A stretch of DNA of 64,000 bases from Pseudooceanicola nanhaiensis (GCF_020171315.1 NZ_JAIUZP010000006.1:310001-374000), one strand, 5' to 3'; counted from the stretch's first letter, positions 25,138-34,048 are shown. Notes: a model not told the origin generated them from the sequence alone. Made by a program: numbers and translations.

Positions 25138-27057
25138 TCAGCTGCCGTTGCTGCCGTCGAGCAGCGGCGTGATCCGGCGCACGGCGGCGCGGCGGTTGTC
25201 ACGCTCGGCCGAGGCGGTCAGCACCTTGAGGTCCGACTCACCGTAGCCCTGCACCACCATGTTCTCCGGCGGGACGTCGAAATACTCCGTCAGGGCAAGC
25301 GCGAGCGTCTCTGCCCGGCGGTCCGACAGGGCGAGGTTCATGCTCGCCGCGCCGACGGCGTCGGTGTGGCCCTCGATCAGGAACACCTCGGCCGGGTTGT
25401 CGTCGATCGCCTCGCGCATCGCGATACCCAGATCGGCCAGGCGGCGGGCCTGTTCCGGCGGGATCGCGGCAGAGCCGGTGTCGAAGGTGATCGTGTCCAC
25501 CTCGATCTCGGGCACGAGGGCCCGCACGGCCGAGATGTCACGCACCTGGCTGAGCGAGAAGCGGCGGTTCACGTCATTGCCAAGCTCCGCCTCCAGCGCG
25601 CGGCGCAGGCGCATCTCGTCGGCATCGGCCACGTCGATCTCCTGTGCGCGGGTCTGCGGCAGATCGCTCACGTCCACGGCGGCCACCTGCTGCGTATCGT
25701 CGAAGAGCAGCACCTCGCGCCCGTCGGGCAGGATGCGGGTCCGGCGCAGGACGCGGCCATCGGGCGCGCGCAGCGTCTCGACCTGGGTGCCGTCCTCGCG
25801 CAGGGCCACCGTGCGGGTGGACCCGTCGTCGAAGGCATAGGTGCGCACGTCGGTGCCCGGCTGGCGCAGCAGAACGTCGTCGTCCTTCAGGACGCGGTAT
25901 TCGCCGTCACGCTCAACCACCACGCGGTCGCCGGTGTTGCTGACCACCTCGTCGCCGTTGTTCAGAAGGCTGCCGACAGCCACGGCGCCAAGACCGAAGA
26001 GCGCGAGCTTCTCGAAGTTGCTCAGGCCCGAGTCGTCGTCCGCATTGGCCCGGCGCTCGCCGCGCAGGTCGGTGCGGAAGTCCTCCCGGCTGGACCGGAA
26101 GTTGTCCTCGGTGATGCGCTGCTCGACCATGCGGCCTTCGTTGCGCGGGTTCGCGGCAGCCAGCGGACGGCGGTTTTCCTCGGCGTCGCGGGCGGCCCGG
26201 CGGGCCTGTGCGGCGGCATCGGGACGGCGCGGCTCCTCGCTGTCGCGCGCGGCGGCACGGTCCCGGGTCTGGTCGCGGTTGCGCTCGTCCTCAAGCGCCT
26301 GACGCAGGTTCCGATCGTCGCTGTTGGTGCGCTCGGCCTGCTGGCGCTGTTCCTCGCGCTGCTGGTTTTCGAGGAACTGGGCACGCTGATCGGCCGAGTT
26401 GTTGCCTTCGCGGCCACCCACCTCGGCGCGCTGCTGCGCCTTGCGGAGTTCCTCGTCACGCTGCGCCTGCTGCTGGCGCTGCTGTTCAGCCTCACGCTGC
26501 GCCTGTTGCTGGCGCTGCTGCTCCGCCTCACGCTGCGCCTGTTGCTGACGCTGCTGCTCCGCCTCGCGCTGCGCCTGTTGCTGGCGCTTCTGCTCCGTCT
26601 CGCGCTCAGCCTGCTGCTGGCGCTGCTGGTCGGCGTCGCGCTGCGCCTGCTGGCGATTCTGTTCCGCCTCCCGCTCGGCCTGCTGACGACGTTGCTCGTC
26701 CTGCTGGCGCTCGCGATTCTGGGCCTGCTCCTTGGCACGCTCATTGGCGTTCTGGTTCGGGCCCGGCGGGTTCGGGTTCTGCCCAGCCTGCTGCTGGCCA
26801 CGGTTCTCCTTGGGCTTTTCGTTGCCCTGACCCTTGGCCTGCTGCTGACCTTGTTGTTTCTGGCCCTGTTGTTTCTGAGCCTGCTGTTTCTGGGCCTGCT
26901 CCTTCTGGGCCTCCTGTTCCTTCTTCTTCAGGAACTGCTCGCGCTGCGCGGCAGAGTTGTTGTCCTCGCGGCCGCCGCTTTGGGCGGCAAGCGGCCCGGG
27001 CAGGATCAGGGCACCCGACAGGATCAGGGCCGTGGTCGATTTCAGAAAGGTCTTCAT
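25138..27057 (-). CDS. OmpA family protein with Gln-rich repeat region
   Basis: A 639-residue exported protein. Signal peptide residues 1-25 end in LAA|QSGG. Residues 26-330 are Gln/Arg/Glu-rich and disordered or coiled, with a 12-residue period (AQREAEQQRQQQ in several near-identical copies). A motif, GGREDNNSAAQREQFL, recurs as GGREGNNSADQRAQFL. A short hydrophobic LALFGLGAVAVGSLL precedes a beta-rich part. The C-terminal OmpA/MotB domain (about 520-635) has ITFDTGSAAIPPEQARRL, IEGHTDAVGAASMNLALSDRRAE and VQGYGESD, which bind peptidoglycan. AGGAGG precedes ATG 27057. Role: envelope tether. Confidence 0.9.
   Translation of the reverse strand: MKTFLKSTTALILSGALILPGPLAAQSGGREDNNSAAQREQFLKKKEQEAQKEQAQKQQAQKQQGQKQQGQQQAKGQGNEKPKENRGQQQAGQNPNPPGPNQNANERAKEQAQNRERQQDEQRRQQAEREAEQNRQQAQRDADQQRQQQAERETEQKRQQQAQREAEQQRQQQAQREAEQQRQQQAQREAEQQRQQQAQRDEELRKAQQRAEVGGREGNNSADQRAQFLENQQREEQRQQAERTNSDDRNLRQALEDERNRDQTRDRAAARDSEEPRRPDAAAQARRAARDAEENRRPLAAANPRNEGRMVEQRITEDNFRSSREDFRTDLRGERRANADDDSGLSNFEKLALFGLGAVAVGSLLNNGDEVVSNTGDRVVVERDGEYRVLKDDDVLLRQPGTDVRTYAFDDGSTRTVALREDGTQVETLRAPDGRVLRRTRILPDGREVLLFDDTQQVAAVDVSDLPQTRAQEIDVADADEMRLRRALEAELGNDVNRRFSLSQVRDISAVRALVPEIEVDTITFDTGSAAIPPEQARRLADLGIAMREAIDDNPAEVFLIEGHTDAVGAASMNLALSDRRAETLALALTEYFDVPPENMVVQGYGESDLKVLTASAERDNRRAAVRRITPLLDGSNGS
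26456..26680 (-). repeat. 36-bp tandem repeats inside the OmpA-like gene
   Basis: Units based on CTGCGCCTGTTGCTGGCGCT (plus-strand reading) recur about every 36 bases, encoding the 12-residue AQREAEQQRQQQ module. About six copies are seen; the middle three are nearly identical at DNA level, so copy number could change by slippage without shifting the frame. Ends are approximate. Confidence 0.75.
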
Positions 27058-27182
27058 GTGTCTTCCTCCTTCCACACCGGCACCGCGTCAGAGCGCGCCG
27101 GCGCATGTCGTTGGAGAGAGAACCACGAAACCCGCGAAAAGTTGCATCCTACGCGACGGATGCCCCGTCATTTGAGGGGGGA

Positions 27183-28481
27183 TCAGCGGCTTTCCGCCGG
27201 TGGTAACAGCTTCAGCAGGCGGTCTTTTTCCCCGCTGTCCCCGGCCTCGGAGAGGAGGCGCGCGAAATCGTCCAGCGCCTGCACGGAATGGGACGCGCGG
27301 AAGGCATCCACCTGCGGCAGCAGCGCCGCCACGCCACGGGCCCTGGGCGCGAAACCGTCGTAGCGCAGCAGCGGGTTCAGCCAGACCAGACGGCGCGACA
27401 GGCGGCGCAGGCGGGCGGCCTCGGCGGCCAGCTCGGCCGGATCGCCGCGATCCAGCCCGTCGGTGATCAGCACCACCACGGCGCCCGGTCCCAGCACGCG
27501 CCGCGCCCAGTCCCGGTTGAAGGCATGGAGCGCTCCGCCGATCCGCGTGCCGCCCTGCCAATCGGGCGCCTCCTGCGCGGCGGCGGCCAGAGCGGCATCC
27601 ACATCGCGCTGCTTCAGCGGCCGGGTGATATTGGTCAGCTGCGTGCCAAAGGCGAAGGCATGGACCTGCCCCCAGCCCGGATCGCCCCCGCCCCGGGGAC
27701 GGCGCGGCGCGTTCATCACGGCGTGGAGGAAGTGCAGCATCATCCGGCTGTAGCGCTGCATGGAGCCCGACATGTCGCAGATCGCCACGAGGTCCGGCGC
27801 CTTGCGCCCCGGCGCGGTGCGGATCAGCGGCCCGATCTCGCCGCCCCGGCGCAGGGCGGCGCGCAGCATGGCGCGACGATCCACCCCCGCGCCACGGGCA
27901 GCGGGCGCATGACGCCGGGCGGGCAGCGCGGGCGCAGGCAGCCGCAGGCGGGCGATCATGGCCCGGGCCTGCGTCAGTTCCTCCGCGCTCATCTGTTCGA
28001 AATCCTGCTGGCGCAGGCGTTCCTCGGCGGAGAGGGTCTCGGCAGCGTCCAGCCGCGTCTCCTCCGCCGGGCGGCTCAGCGCCTCCTCGCCCCCCAGCAG
28101 CGCGGCAAGCGCCCGCCGGTCCCCGGCCTCGGGTGTCAGCGCAGGCCCGCCCTCAGCGCCGGGCAGCAGTTGCGACAGCGCCGCCTCCAGCCGCGCCGGG
28201 TCCTGCCAGAACCGGTCAAAGACGGCATCGAAGACCACGCGATCCGCGGGGCCCGAGGTCAGGCAGGCCGCAAGCGCCGCGCGCATCTCGCGCGGGTCGG
28301 CGATGTTGACGGCGCTCAGGGCCTCCAGCGCGAGGGCGCTGCGATCCGGCCCGACCCGCAAACCGGCCGCCCGCAGCGCGCGGGCGAAATGCATGACGTT
28401 GGCGGCAAGCTGGCCGGGGGCGCCAGAGGCCGCGAGCGCCGTGCCCCCCGCCTGCCCCGTACCGCTGCCTGTGCCGCTCAC
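27183..28481 (-). CDS. VWA domain protein, CoxE-like
   Basis: A 432-residue CoxE-family protein. A helical N-terminal half (FARALRAAGLRVGPDRSALALEAL) is typical of CoxE. The C-terminal von Willebrand A domain has the metal-site motif DLVAICDMSGSMQRYSRM (DxSxS), a Thr in WQGGTRIGGAL, and LITDGLDRGD. With its MoxR partner, such pairs act as chaperones that insert metal cofactors. The GTG start overlaps the MoxR stop (GTGA, 28478-28481); the frame upstream of it is only antisense. It belongs with the Mo-hydroxylase maturation genes. Confidence 0.9.
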   Translation of the reverse strand: MSGTGSGTGQAGGTALAASGAPGQLAANVMHFARALRAAGLRVGPDRSALALEALSAVNIADPREMRAALAACLTSGPADRVVFDAVFDRFWQDPARLEAALSQLLPGAEGGPALTPEAGDRRALAALLGGEEALSRPAEETRLDAAETLSAEERLRQQDFEQMSAEELTQARAMIARLRLPAPALPARRHAPAARGAGVDRRAMLRAALRRGGEIGPLIRTAPGRKAPDLVAICDMSGSMQRYSRMMLHFLHAVMNAPRRPRGGGDPGWGQVHAFAFGTQLTNITRPLKQRDVDAALAAAAQEAPDWQGGTRIGGALHAFNRDWARRVLGPGAVVVLITDGLDRGDPAELAAEAARLRRLSRRLVWLNPLLRYDGFAPRARGVAALLPQVDAFRASHSVQALDDFARLLSEAGDSGEKDRLLKLLPPAESR

Positions 28482-29371
28482 TCCGCCGCGCCCAGAAGCC
28501 GGGCGATCCGGCCGTCGTCCATGGCGGCGAGGTCTTCTTGATACTTCAGCAGCGTGCCCAGCGTCTCGCGCACCGCTTCGGGCGTCAGCTCCAGCCGGTC
28601 GAGCGCCATGAGGGCCCGCGCCCAGTCCAGCGTCTCGGCCACGCCGGGGCGCTTGAAGACGTCCTCTTCCCGCAGGCGCTGCACGAAGGCCACCAGCTGT
28701 GCGGCCAGCGCCGCCGGGGCCTCGGGCACCTTGCGGCGGAGGATGCCGGCCTCGGTCTCCGCATCGGGATACTCGACCCAATTGTAGAGGCAGCGGCGCT
28801 TCAGCGCGTCATGCACCTCCCGCGTGCGGTTCGAGGTCAGGATCACGATCGGCGGCTCCGGCGCCTCGATCCGGCCCAGCTCCGGCACGGTCAGCGCATA
28901 GTCCGAGAGCACCTCCAGCAGGAAGGCCTCGAAGGGGGCGTCGGTCCGGTCGATCTCGTCGATCAGCAGCACCGGCGGGCCCGCGGGATCGGGCGACAGC
29001 GCCTGCAGCAGCGGCCGTTCGGTCAGGTACTCACGGGTGAAAAGCTCCGCCTGCAGCGCCGCGCGGTCGCCCTCGCCCACGGCCTCGGCGGTGCGCAGGG
29101 CGATCATCTGCGCCGCGAAGTTCCATTCATAGGCCGCCTGCGCAAGGTCGAGCCCCTCGTAGCATTGCAGTCGGATCAGCCTGCGGCCCAGCGCGGAGGC
29201 CAGCGCCCGGGCGATCTCGGTCTTGCCGGTGCCGGGCTCCCCCTCGAGGAAGAGCGGCCGCTGCAGCCTGAGCGCGAGGAACATCGACACCGCCAGCGGG
29301 CGCGAGGCCACGTACCCCTGCTGGTCCAGCAGCGCGGAGAGGTCATCGGCGGAGGAAACGGGGCAGTCCAT
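28478..29371 (-). CDS. MoxR family AAA+ ATPase, CoxD-like
   Basis: A 297-residue AAA+ ATPase. Walker A is LEGEPGTGKTEIARALA (about residues 39-54), Walker B is VLLIDEIDRTDAPFEAFLLE, sensor 1 is IVILTSNRTREVHDALKRRC. The sequence IRLQCYEGLDLAQAAYEWNF is specific for the CoxD branch, which helps form the Cu/Mo or sulfurated Mo centre of CO dehydrogenase-type enzymes. First gene of a pair with the VWA protein. Divergent from the glycosyltransferase cluster. Confidence 0.92.
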   Translation of the reverse strand: MDCPVSSADDLSALLDQQGYVASRPLAVSMFLALRLQRPLFLEGEPGTGKTEIARALASALGRRLIRLQCYEGLDLAQAAYEWNFAAQMIALRTAEAVGEGDRAALQAELFTREYLTERPLLQALSPDPAGPPVLLIDEIDRTDAPFEAFLLEVLSDYALTVPELGRIEAPEPPIVILTSNRTREVHDALKRRCLYNWVEYPDAETEAGILRRKVPEAPAALAAQLVAFVQRLREEDVFKRPGVAETLDWARALMALDRLELTPEAVRETLGTLLKYQEDLAAMDDGRIARLLGAAE

Positions 29372-29483
29372 CGGCAGTCCTTTCGTGAGCCGGCCAAGAG
29401 GTGCCGCCGCGACGCCCGAAGGTCAACCCCGCGGCAGGGCCGCCGACGCCCAGCGCACCGCAGGCGCGGAGCTGAGGGAATTA

Positions 29484-29512
29484 TTGACGGTTTCCGCGCC
29501 AAATGACATTTT
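29484..29512 (+). promoter_or_regulatory. Possible promoter of the glycosyltransferase cluster
   Basis: TTGACG (29484-29489), 17 bases, then CATTTT (29507-29512), in a short AT-rich stretch of the 206-base divergent gap. If real, ATG 29503 lies inside the promoter and translation starts at ATG 29578. Confidence 0.35.
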
Positions 29513-29577
29513 CAAAGCAACCAAGAGACGCGGGGTCAAACCCGCGGGACAGAGGCGCGGGATGGCCCCCGCGGGAC

Positions 29578-30714
29578 ATGGCAGTGACACAGAGAGACGA
29601 TCCCCGGGCGGATGATCCCCGGGCAGACGATCCCGGCGCGACCCACGGCTCGCAGGGCGATACGCCTTTGCGGATCACCGCGGCGACCTGCGTGAAGAAC
29701 GAAGGCCCCTTCCTGCTGGAATGGATCGCCTACAACCGCGCCATCGGCGTGACGGATTTCCTGTTCTACTCGAACGACTGCGACGATGGCACCGACGCGC
29801 TGCTGGATGTTCTGGCGGCGGGCGGCGTGGTGCAGCACCTGCCGAACCCCGCAGAGGGGCGCAATTACCAGATGGAGGCGCTGAAGGATGCCAAGCGCCA
29901 GCCGGTCATCACGCAGGCCGATTGGGTCTGGGTCGCCGACGTGGACGAGTTCCTGAACATCCACGTGGGCGACAACACGATCCCCGCGCTGATCGCCGCC
30001 TGTGACGATCCCAAGGCGATCTCGATCCAGTTCCAGTTCTTCGGCAACGGCGGGGTGGATGAATACCGCGACCAGCCGGTGATCGGGCAGTTCCTGCAGT
30101 CCCACGATCCCGATGTCTGGTGCGGCCAGCTTGCAATCGAGTGCAAGACGCTGGTGCGCAAGGATTTCCCCCTGCAGTACTTCGGCGCGCATCGTCCCTT
30201 CTTCCGCGACAAGGGCCCGCGCAAGCGTCCGCGCTGGAGCGATGCCTCGGGCCGTCCGGTGCCGCAGGCCTTCCTGCTGGCCGAGAACGAGCGCCGCATC
30301 CGGCGGTTCCCGGCCAAGGGCGCGCGGGACTTCGCCACGCTGAACCACTACGCGCTGCGCTCTCTCGACAGCTACATCGTCAAGACCGAGCGCGGCGACG
30401 TGAACCGCGAGGGGCGCAACTTCGAGGATGCCTATTGGCGCGAACGGGCGGACGTGGCGTGGAAGGACGACAGTATCCTGCGCATGATGCCCCGTCTGAC
30501 CGAGGAATTCGGCAGGCTGGCACAGGTCCCCGGCGTGGCAGAGGCGCATCAGGCCTGCGTTCACGCGCACAGGGCCAAGGTGGCGCGGCTGATGGAGGAT
30601 CCCTTCTACCGTGACCTGCGCCGCGCGCTGCACGATGCCCCCACGATTTCCCAGCCAGAGGAGGTGCTGCTGACGCATCTGGGCCTCGACTGGCGCGAGG
30701 TAGTAAATGGCTAG
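29578..30714 (+). CDS. Glycosyltransferase family 2-like protein
   Basis: A 378-residue (from ATG 29578) transferase of the GT2/GT92-like type. Blocks: TAATCVKNEGPFLLEWIAYN, FLFYSNDCDDGTDALLD, the metal motif WVWVADVDEFLNIHVGD, KTLVRKDFPLQYFGAHRPFF, and NHYALRSLDSYIVKTERGDVNR. The N-terminal 20 residues carry an Asp-rich direct repeat (RADDPRADDPGA). An in-frame ATG at 29503 would add 25 residues but has no ribosome site. It overlaps the next gene by eight bases. Probably adds a sugar to a surface glycan; donor unknown. Confidence 0.82.
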   Translation: MAVTQRDDPRADDPRADDPGATHGSQGDTPLRITAATCVKNEGPFLLEWIAYNRAIGVTDFLFYSNDCDDGTDALLDVLAAGGVVQHLPNPAEGRNYQMEALKDAKRQPVITQADWVWVADVDEFLNIHVGDNTIPALIAACDDPKAISIQFQFFGNGGVDEYRDQPVIGQFLQSHDPDVWCGQLAIECKTLVRKDFPLQYFGAHRPFFRDKGPRKRPRWSDASGRPVPQAFLLAENERRIRRFPAKGARDFATLNHYALRSLDSYIVKTERGDVNREGRNFEDAYWRERADVAWKDDSILRMMPRLTEEFGRLAQVPGVAEAHQACVHAHRAKVARLMEDPFYRDLRRALHDAPTISQPEEVLLTHLGLDWREVVNG

Positions 30715-31588
30715 GCTGCGTGTCCTGAACCTCGGCCTGCCGAAGTCCGGCACAACGACGCTGAGCCGGGCGCTGAAGCGCGGCGGGCTGAAGGTGGCGG
30801 ATCACCGTATCCGCAAGTTCCAGACCGCGCGGGCGGAGCTGGGACAGGCCTTCGTGGCGGATGTGCTCTACCGGGGCTACTATCACACCGGCGATCCTCT
30901 GGCAGAGCTCGACGAGTTCGATGCCATTTCCGAGATGTCCTACATGCGCGAGGACCACTCCGCCTGGCCGCAGATGGACTTTGGCCTCATTGCCGCGATC
31001 GAGGCGCGCCATCCGGACGTGAAGTTCGTGGCGACCCGGCGCGATGCTCGTGACCTTTCCCGCTCCATGCTGGGCTGGACCAATATGGCCAGCCGCCTGC
31101 CCCGCGCCGAGATCCCCGGCCTGCCCAAGGGCTACGGCGAGACGGGGGCTGAGCGGATGCAGTGGATCGACGCCCATTACGCCCACCTCGCCCGTCTCTT
31201 TGCCGGACGGGACAATTACCTAGAGCTCGACGTGGCCGCTGAGGATGCGCAGCAGCAGCTTGCCCGCTTCCTCGGGCTGGAGCTGCCGTGGTGGGGCGTG
31301 GCCAATGAACGCGGCACGGCCAAGGATGCATCCGTGAAATCGGGCGGCAAGAGCAAGGGCAAGGCGAAGGCGACCGGGAAGGCCAAGGCAAAGGGCAAGC
31401 GCTCTACCGGCTCTACCGGCTCTACCGGCTCTACCGGCTCTACCGGCTCTACCGGCTCTACCGGCTCTACCGGCTCTACCGGCTCTACCGGCTCTACCGG
31501 CTCTACCGGCTCTACCGGCTCTACCGTGACACGGCAGCCCGGGGACACAGACGCGGTCAAGACCGCCCAGCGCGAGACCAGCGAATGA
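30707..31588 (+). CDS. Sulfotransferase-like protein with (Ser-Thr-Gly)n tail
   Basis: A 293-residue protein. The N-terminus has the phosphosulfate loop LNLGLPKSGTTTLSRALKR, and residues about 103-125 hold KFVATRRDARDLSRSMLGW, the 3'-phosphate motif. A sulfotransferase fold is thus likely, acting on the same glycan as the flanking transferases. After residue 205 the fold ends: a Lys/Gly/Ala-rich stretch (KSKGKAKATGKAKAKGK) is followed by thirteen STG triplets encoded by a 9-bp minisatellite. It overlaps the preceding gene by eight bases and the next by four (ATGA). Confidence 0.8.
   Translation: MARLRVLNLGLPKSGTTTLSRALKRGGLKVADHRIRKFQTARAELGQAFVADVLYRGYYHTGDPLAELDEFDAISEMSYMREDHSAWPQMDFGLIAAIEARHPDVKFVATRRDARDLSRSMLGWTNMASRLPRAEIPGLPKGYGETGAERMQWIDAHYAHLARLFAGRDNYLELDVAAEDAQQQLARFLGLELPWWGVANERGTAKDASVKSGGKSKGKAKATGKAKAKGKRSTGSTGSTGSTGSTGSTGSTGSTGSTGSTGSTGSTGSTGSTVTRQPGDTDAVKTAQRETSE
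31401..31526 (+). repeat. 9-bp minisatellite, 14 perfect copies of GCTCTACCG
   Basis: Fourteen uninterrupted identical copies encode thirteen Ser-Thr-Gly triplets plus a final Ser-Thr. The unit is a multiple of three, so gain or loss changes tail length but not frame. Perfect identity points to recent slippage. It is not a CRISPR array: there are no spacers and it lies inside a gene. Confidence 0.97.
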
Positions 31589-33951
31589 TCCTGACCCTGC
31601 ACATCGGCCCCGACATCTGGACCGCCTCGCGCCTGCAGGAGATGCTGCACCACAAGCGCGGCCAGCTGGCGCGGCACGGTATCCTCGTCCCCCGGGGTGC
31701 AGGCGGCAACAACCACTCCCGCCTCTTCATGGCGGGGACGGATCCCGATCGCCCCGATGTGCTGCGCGCCAACCGCGGCTTTGCCTCGCCCGAGGCACAG
31801 GCCCGTCTGTGGGCGGAAACCGCGCAGGCCCTGAAGGACGAGGTCGCTGCCGCCAATCCCGCGCAGATGATCCTGACCGCCCACCAGCTTGCGGGCCTCA
31901 CGCAGGTGGGCGAGCTGGAGCGGCTGCGCGACATGCTCTCCCCCCTCTCCGACGACATCCGCATCGTCGCCCATGTGGATGAGCCCGCCCGCCAACTCGC
32001 CCGCCACTACGCCGCGCAGGTGCTGGAGGGCCGGACCCGCGGACTGGAGGCAGAGCTGGAGCTGGCCGCAGGGATCATGGCCGGCCGTGACGTGGGCCTG
32101 CCGGGCAGCTGGTGGGAGGCCGCTCGCGACAGCGCTGCCCCCAGCGATCCCGACAGCGGTCTCTACAGCGCCACCCAGAGCCCGCCTGCATGGCTCGACT
32201 ACGCCGCCCTTGTCCGGCACTGGGAAGGTGTCTTCGGCGCCGGGCGCGTGGCGCTGCGCAGTCTCGCCACCGATACGCTGTGCACCCGGGCGGGGATCGG
32301 AGAGTTGCGCGCCACCTTCGCCATCGACCCGGTCATCGGCAAGGCCGAGCGCTGCGAGCCGCCAGTCTTCCCCTCCGATGCCTGGCTGGCCCGGGCGCGG
32401 CAGATGAACGCGCTGCTCTTCCGGGTGCAGGAGGTCGAGGGCCTGACGCTGCCCCGCCAGCTCTGCCGCACGATCATCGAGGATACCCGCACCGGGGGCG
32501 CACCCGTCTCTCCCGGCGCGCTCTCGCCGGTCTCGCAGCTCTTTGCGCCTGACATGCTGGCCCTGCTCGCCGCCCATCCCGGCCTCACCCAGCCCGGCAT
32601 GACGCCCGACCCGGCGCTGCCGCCCTACGTCGAGGCCCCCACCGGCCACGGCTACCGGCCCTCCGCCTACCTGCTGTCGCAATACTGGCGCATCCGCCGG
32701 CTGAAGGCAGAGGCCGCGAAGGCTGAGGCCACCGCACAGAAAGCCGCCGAGACGCCCAAGGCCGAACTGTCGCCCACCGCCTCGAAGCTGCTTTCCGACC
32801 GGGCCGCGCTGAACTTCGACAATCTGCAGACATCGCCTTTCCGCCCCCACAACCGTCTGGGCAAGCTGAAGGAGGATGACGCCCATGCGCCCTACCTTCC
32901 CGCGGAGCGCAAGGTGCCCGCTACGGGGCGCAGCGGCAATGTCATCGTCGGCTGCATGAAGAACGAGGCGCCCTATATCCTCGAATGGGTCGCCTATCAC
33001 CGCGCCGTAGGCTTCGACAGCTTCCTGATCTACACCAACGACTGCACCGACGGCACCGACGCGATCCTCAAGCGGCTCGACGCCATGGGCCTGCTCCACC
33101 ACCGCAACAACGACGGCTGGCAGGGCAATTCCCCCCAGCAATGGGCGCTGGATGCCGCACTGGAGGAAGAGGTGATCCGCACCGCAGACTGGGTCGCCCA
33201 TATCGACGTGGACGAGTTCGTGAACATCCGCTGCGGCAATGGCACGCTCTCCGATCTCTACGCCGCCATGCCCGTCGCCACGAATATCGCCATGACCTGG
33301 CGGCTCTTCGGGCACAACGGCGTCACCCGGCTGTCCGAGGATTTCGTGATCGACCAGTTCGACACCGCCGCGCCGAAATACTGCCCCAAGCCGCACACCG
33401 CCTGGGGCTTCAAGACGCTGTTCCGCAATATCGGCGCCTACAAGAAGCTCTCCTGCCACCGGCCGAACAAGCTGGTGAAGGAGCTCGCCGACGAGGTCCG
33501 CTGGTTCAACGGCTCCGGGCAGGAGATGACCCGCGAGGTGCTCAAGAACGGCTGGCGCAACTCCAAGCGCTCGATCGGCTATGACCTCGTGCAGCTGAAC
33601 CACTACGCGCTGCGTTCGGCCGAAAGCTACCTGATCAAGCGCCAGCGTGGCCGCGCCCTGCATGTGGACCGGTCCATCGGGTTGAACTACTGGATCCGCA
33701 TGGACTGGTCCGACCACCGCGACCTAACCATCAAGCGCAACCTGCCCCGCCTGCGCGAAGAGATGGACCGCCTGCTGCAGGATGCCGAACTGCGCCGCCT
33801 GCACGAGGCAGGCCTCGCCTGGCACCGCGCCAAGGCCGAAGAGCTGCACGCCGAGCCCGAGTTCGAAGATCTCTACCAGCAGGCGCTGGAGGTGAAGTTG
33901 ACCCCGACCGAACGGGTGGCCTATGCCCTTGCCCTCGATCTGGACAGCTGA
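31585..33951 (+). CDS. Two-domain protein: N-terminal unknown plus GT2-like glycosyltransferase
   Basis: A 788-residue protein. Residues 1-290 start LTLHIGPDIWTASRLQEMLH, resembling the fold of sulfotransferase-like proteins in such loci ('H-x-G-x-x-K-T-G-S' type) but without a good P-loop. After an Ala/Glu linker (about 373-400), the C-terminal half is a GT2-like transferase: GCMKNEAPYILEWVAYHRAVG, FLIYTNDCTDGTDA, WVAHIDVDEFVNIRCGNG, MTWRLFGHNG, KTLFRN and NHYALRSAESYLIKRQRG. It starts in the previous stop (ATGA). It may join two steps of one glycan modification. Confidence 0.8.
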   Translation: MILTLHIGPDIWTASRLQEMLHHKRGQLARHGILVPRGAGGNNHSRLFMAGTDPDRPDVLRANRGFASPEAQARLWAETAQALKDEVAAANPAQMILTAHQLAGLTQVGELERLRDMLSPLSDDIRIVAHVDEPARQLARHYAAQVLEGRTRGLEAELELAAGIMAGRDVGLPGSWWEAARDSAAPSDPDSGLYSATQSPPAWLDYAALVRHWEGVFGAGRVALRSLATDTLCTRAGIGELRATFAIDPVIGKAERCEPPVFPSDAWLARARQMNALLFRVQEVEGLTLPRQLCRTIIEDTRTGGAPVSPGALSPVSQLFAPDMLALLAAHPGLTQPGMTPDPALPPYVEAPTGHGYRPSAYLLSQYWRIRRLKAEAAKAEATAQKAAETPKAELSPTASKLLSDRAALNFDNLQTSPFRPHNRLGKLKEDDAHAPYLPAERKVPATGRSGNVIVGCMKNEAPYILEWVAYHRAVGFDSFLIYTNDCTDGTDAILKRLDAMGLLHHRNNDGWQGNSPQQWALDAALEEEVIRTADWVAHIDVDEFVNIRCGNGTLSDLYAAMPVATNIAMTWRLFGHNGVTRLSEDFVIDQFDTAAPKYCPKPHTAWGFKTLFRNIGAYKKLSCHRPNKLVKELADEVRWFNGSGQEMTREVLKNGWRNSKRSIGYDLVQLNHYALRSAESYLIKRQRGRALHVDRSIGLNYWIRMDWSDHRDLTIKRNLPRLREEMDRLLQDAELRRLHEAGLAWHRAKAEELHAEPEFEDLYQQALEVKLTPTERVAYALALDLDS

Positions 33952-34048
33952 TCTGGACAACTGACCCCGCCCCCTGACCGCCCGTCACCGGGCGGACGGC
34001 ACCGCCCCCCGATACCGCCGCCCCGACAGCCATCGACCGAGACGTCCC

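Noticed and set aside
25366-27363. 665-codon plus-strand frame, very Leu-rich, that could pass for a membrane protein.
   Set aside because: The Leu runs are the complement of the Gln codons of the OmpA-like gene's repeats; the composition is an artefact.
21969-29371. Complete CO dehydrogenase operon.
   Set aside because: CoxL and CoxM are missing, so substrate and activity cannot be claimed.
31401-31526. Regular repeats considered as a CRISPR array.
   Set aside because: Units are contiguous, only 9 bp, with no spacers, inside a reading frame; no cas genes in the window.
31216-33717. 833-codon minus-strand frame with Val-Glu-Pro repeats.
   Set aside because: Antisense of the STG minisatellite and the glycosyltransferase gene; no start signal.
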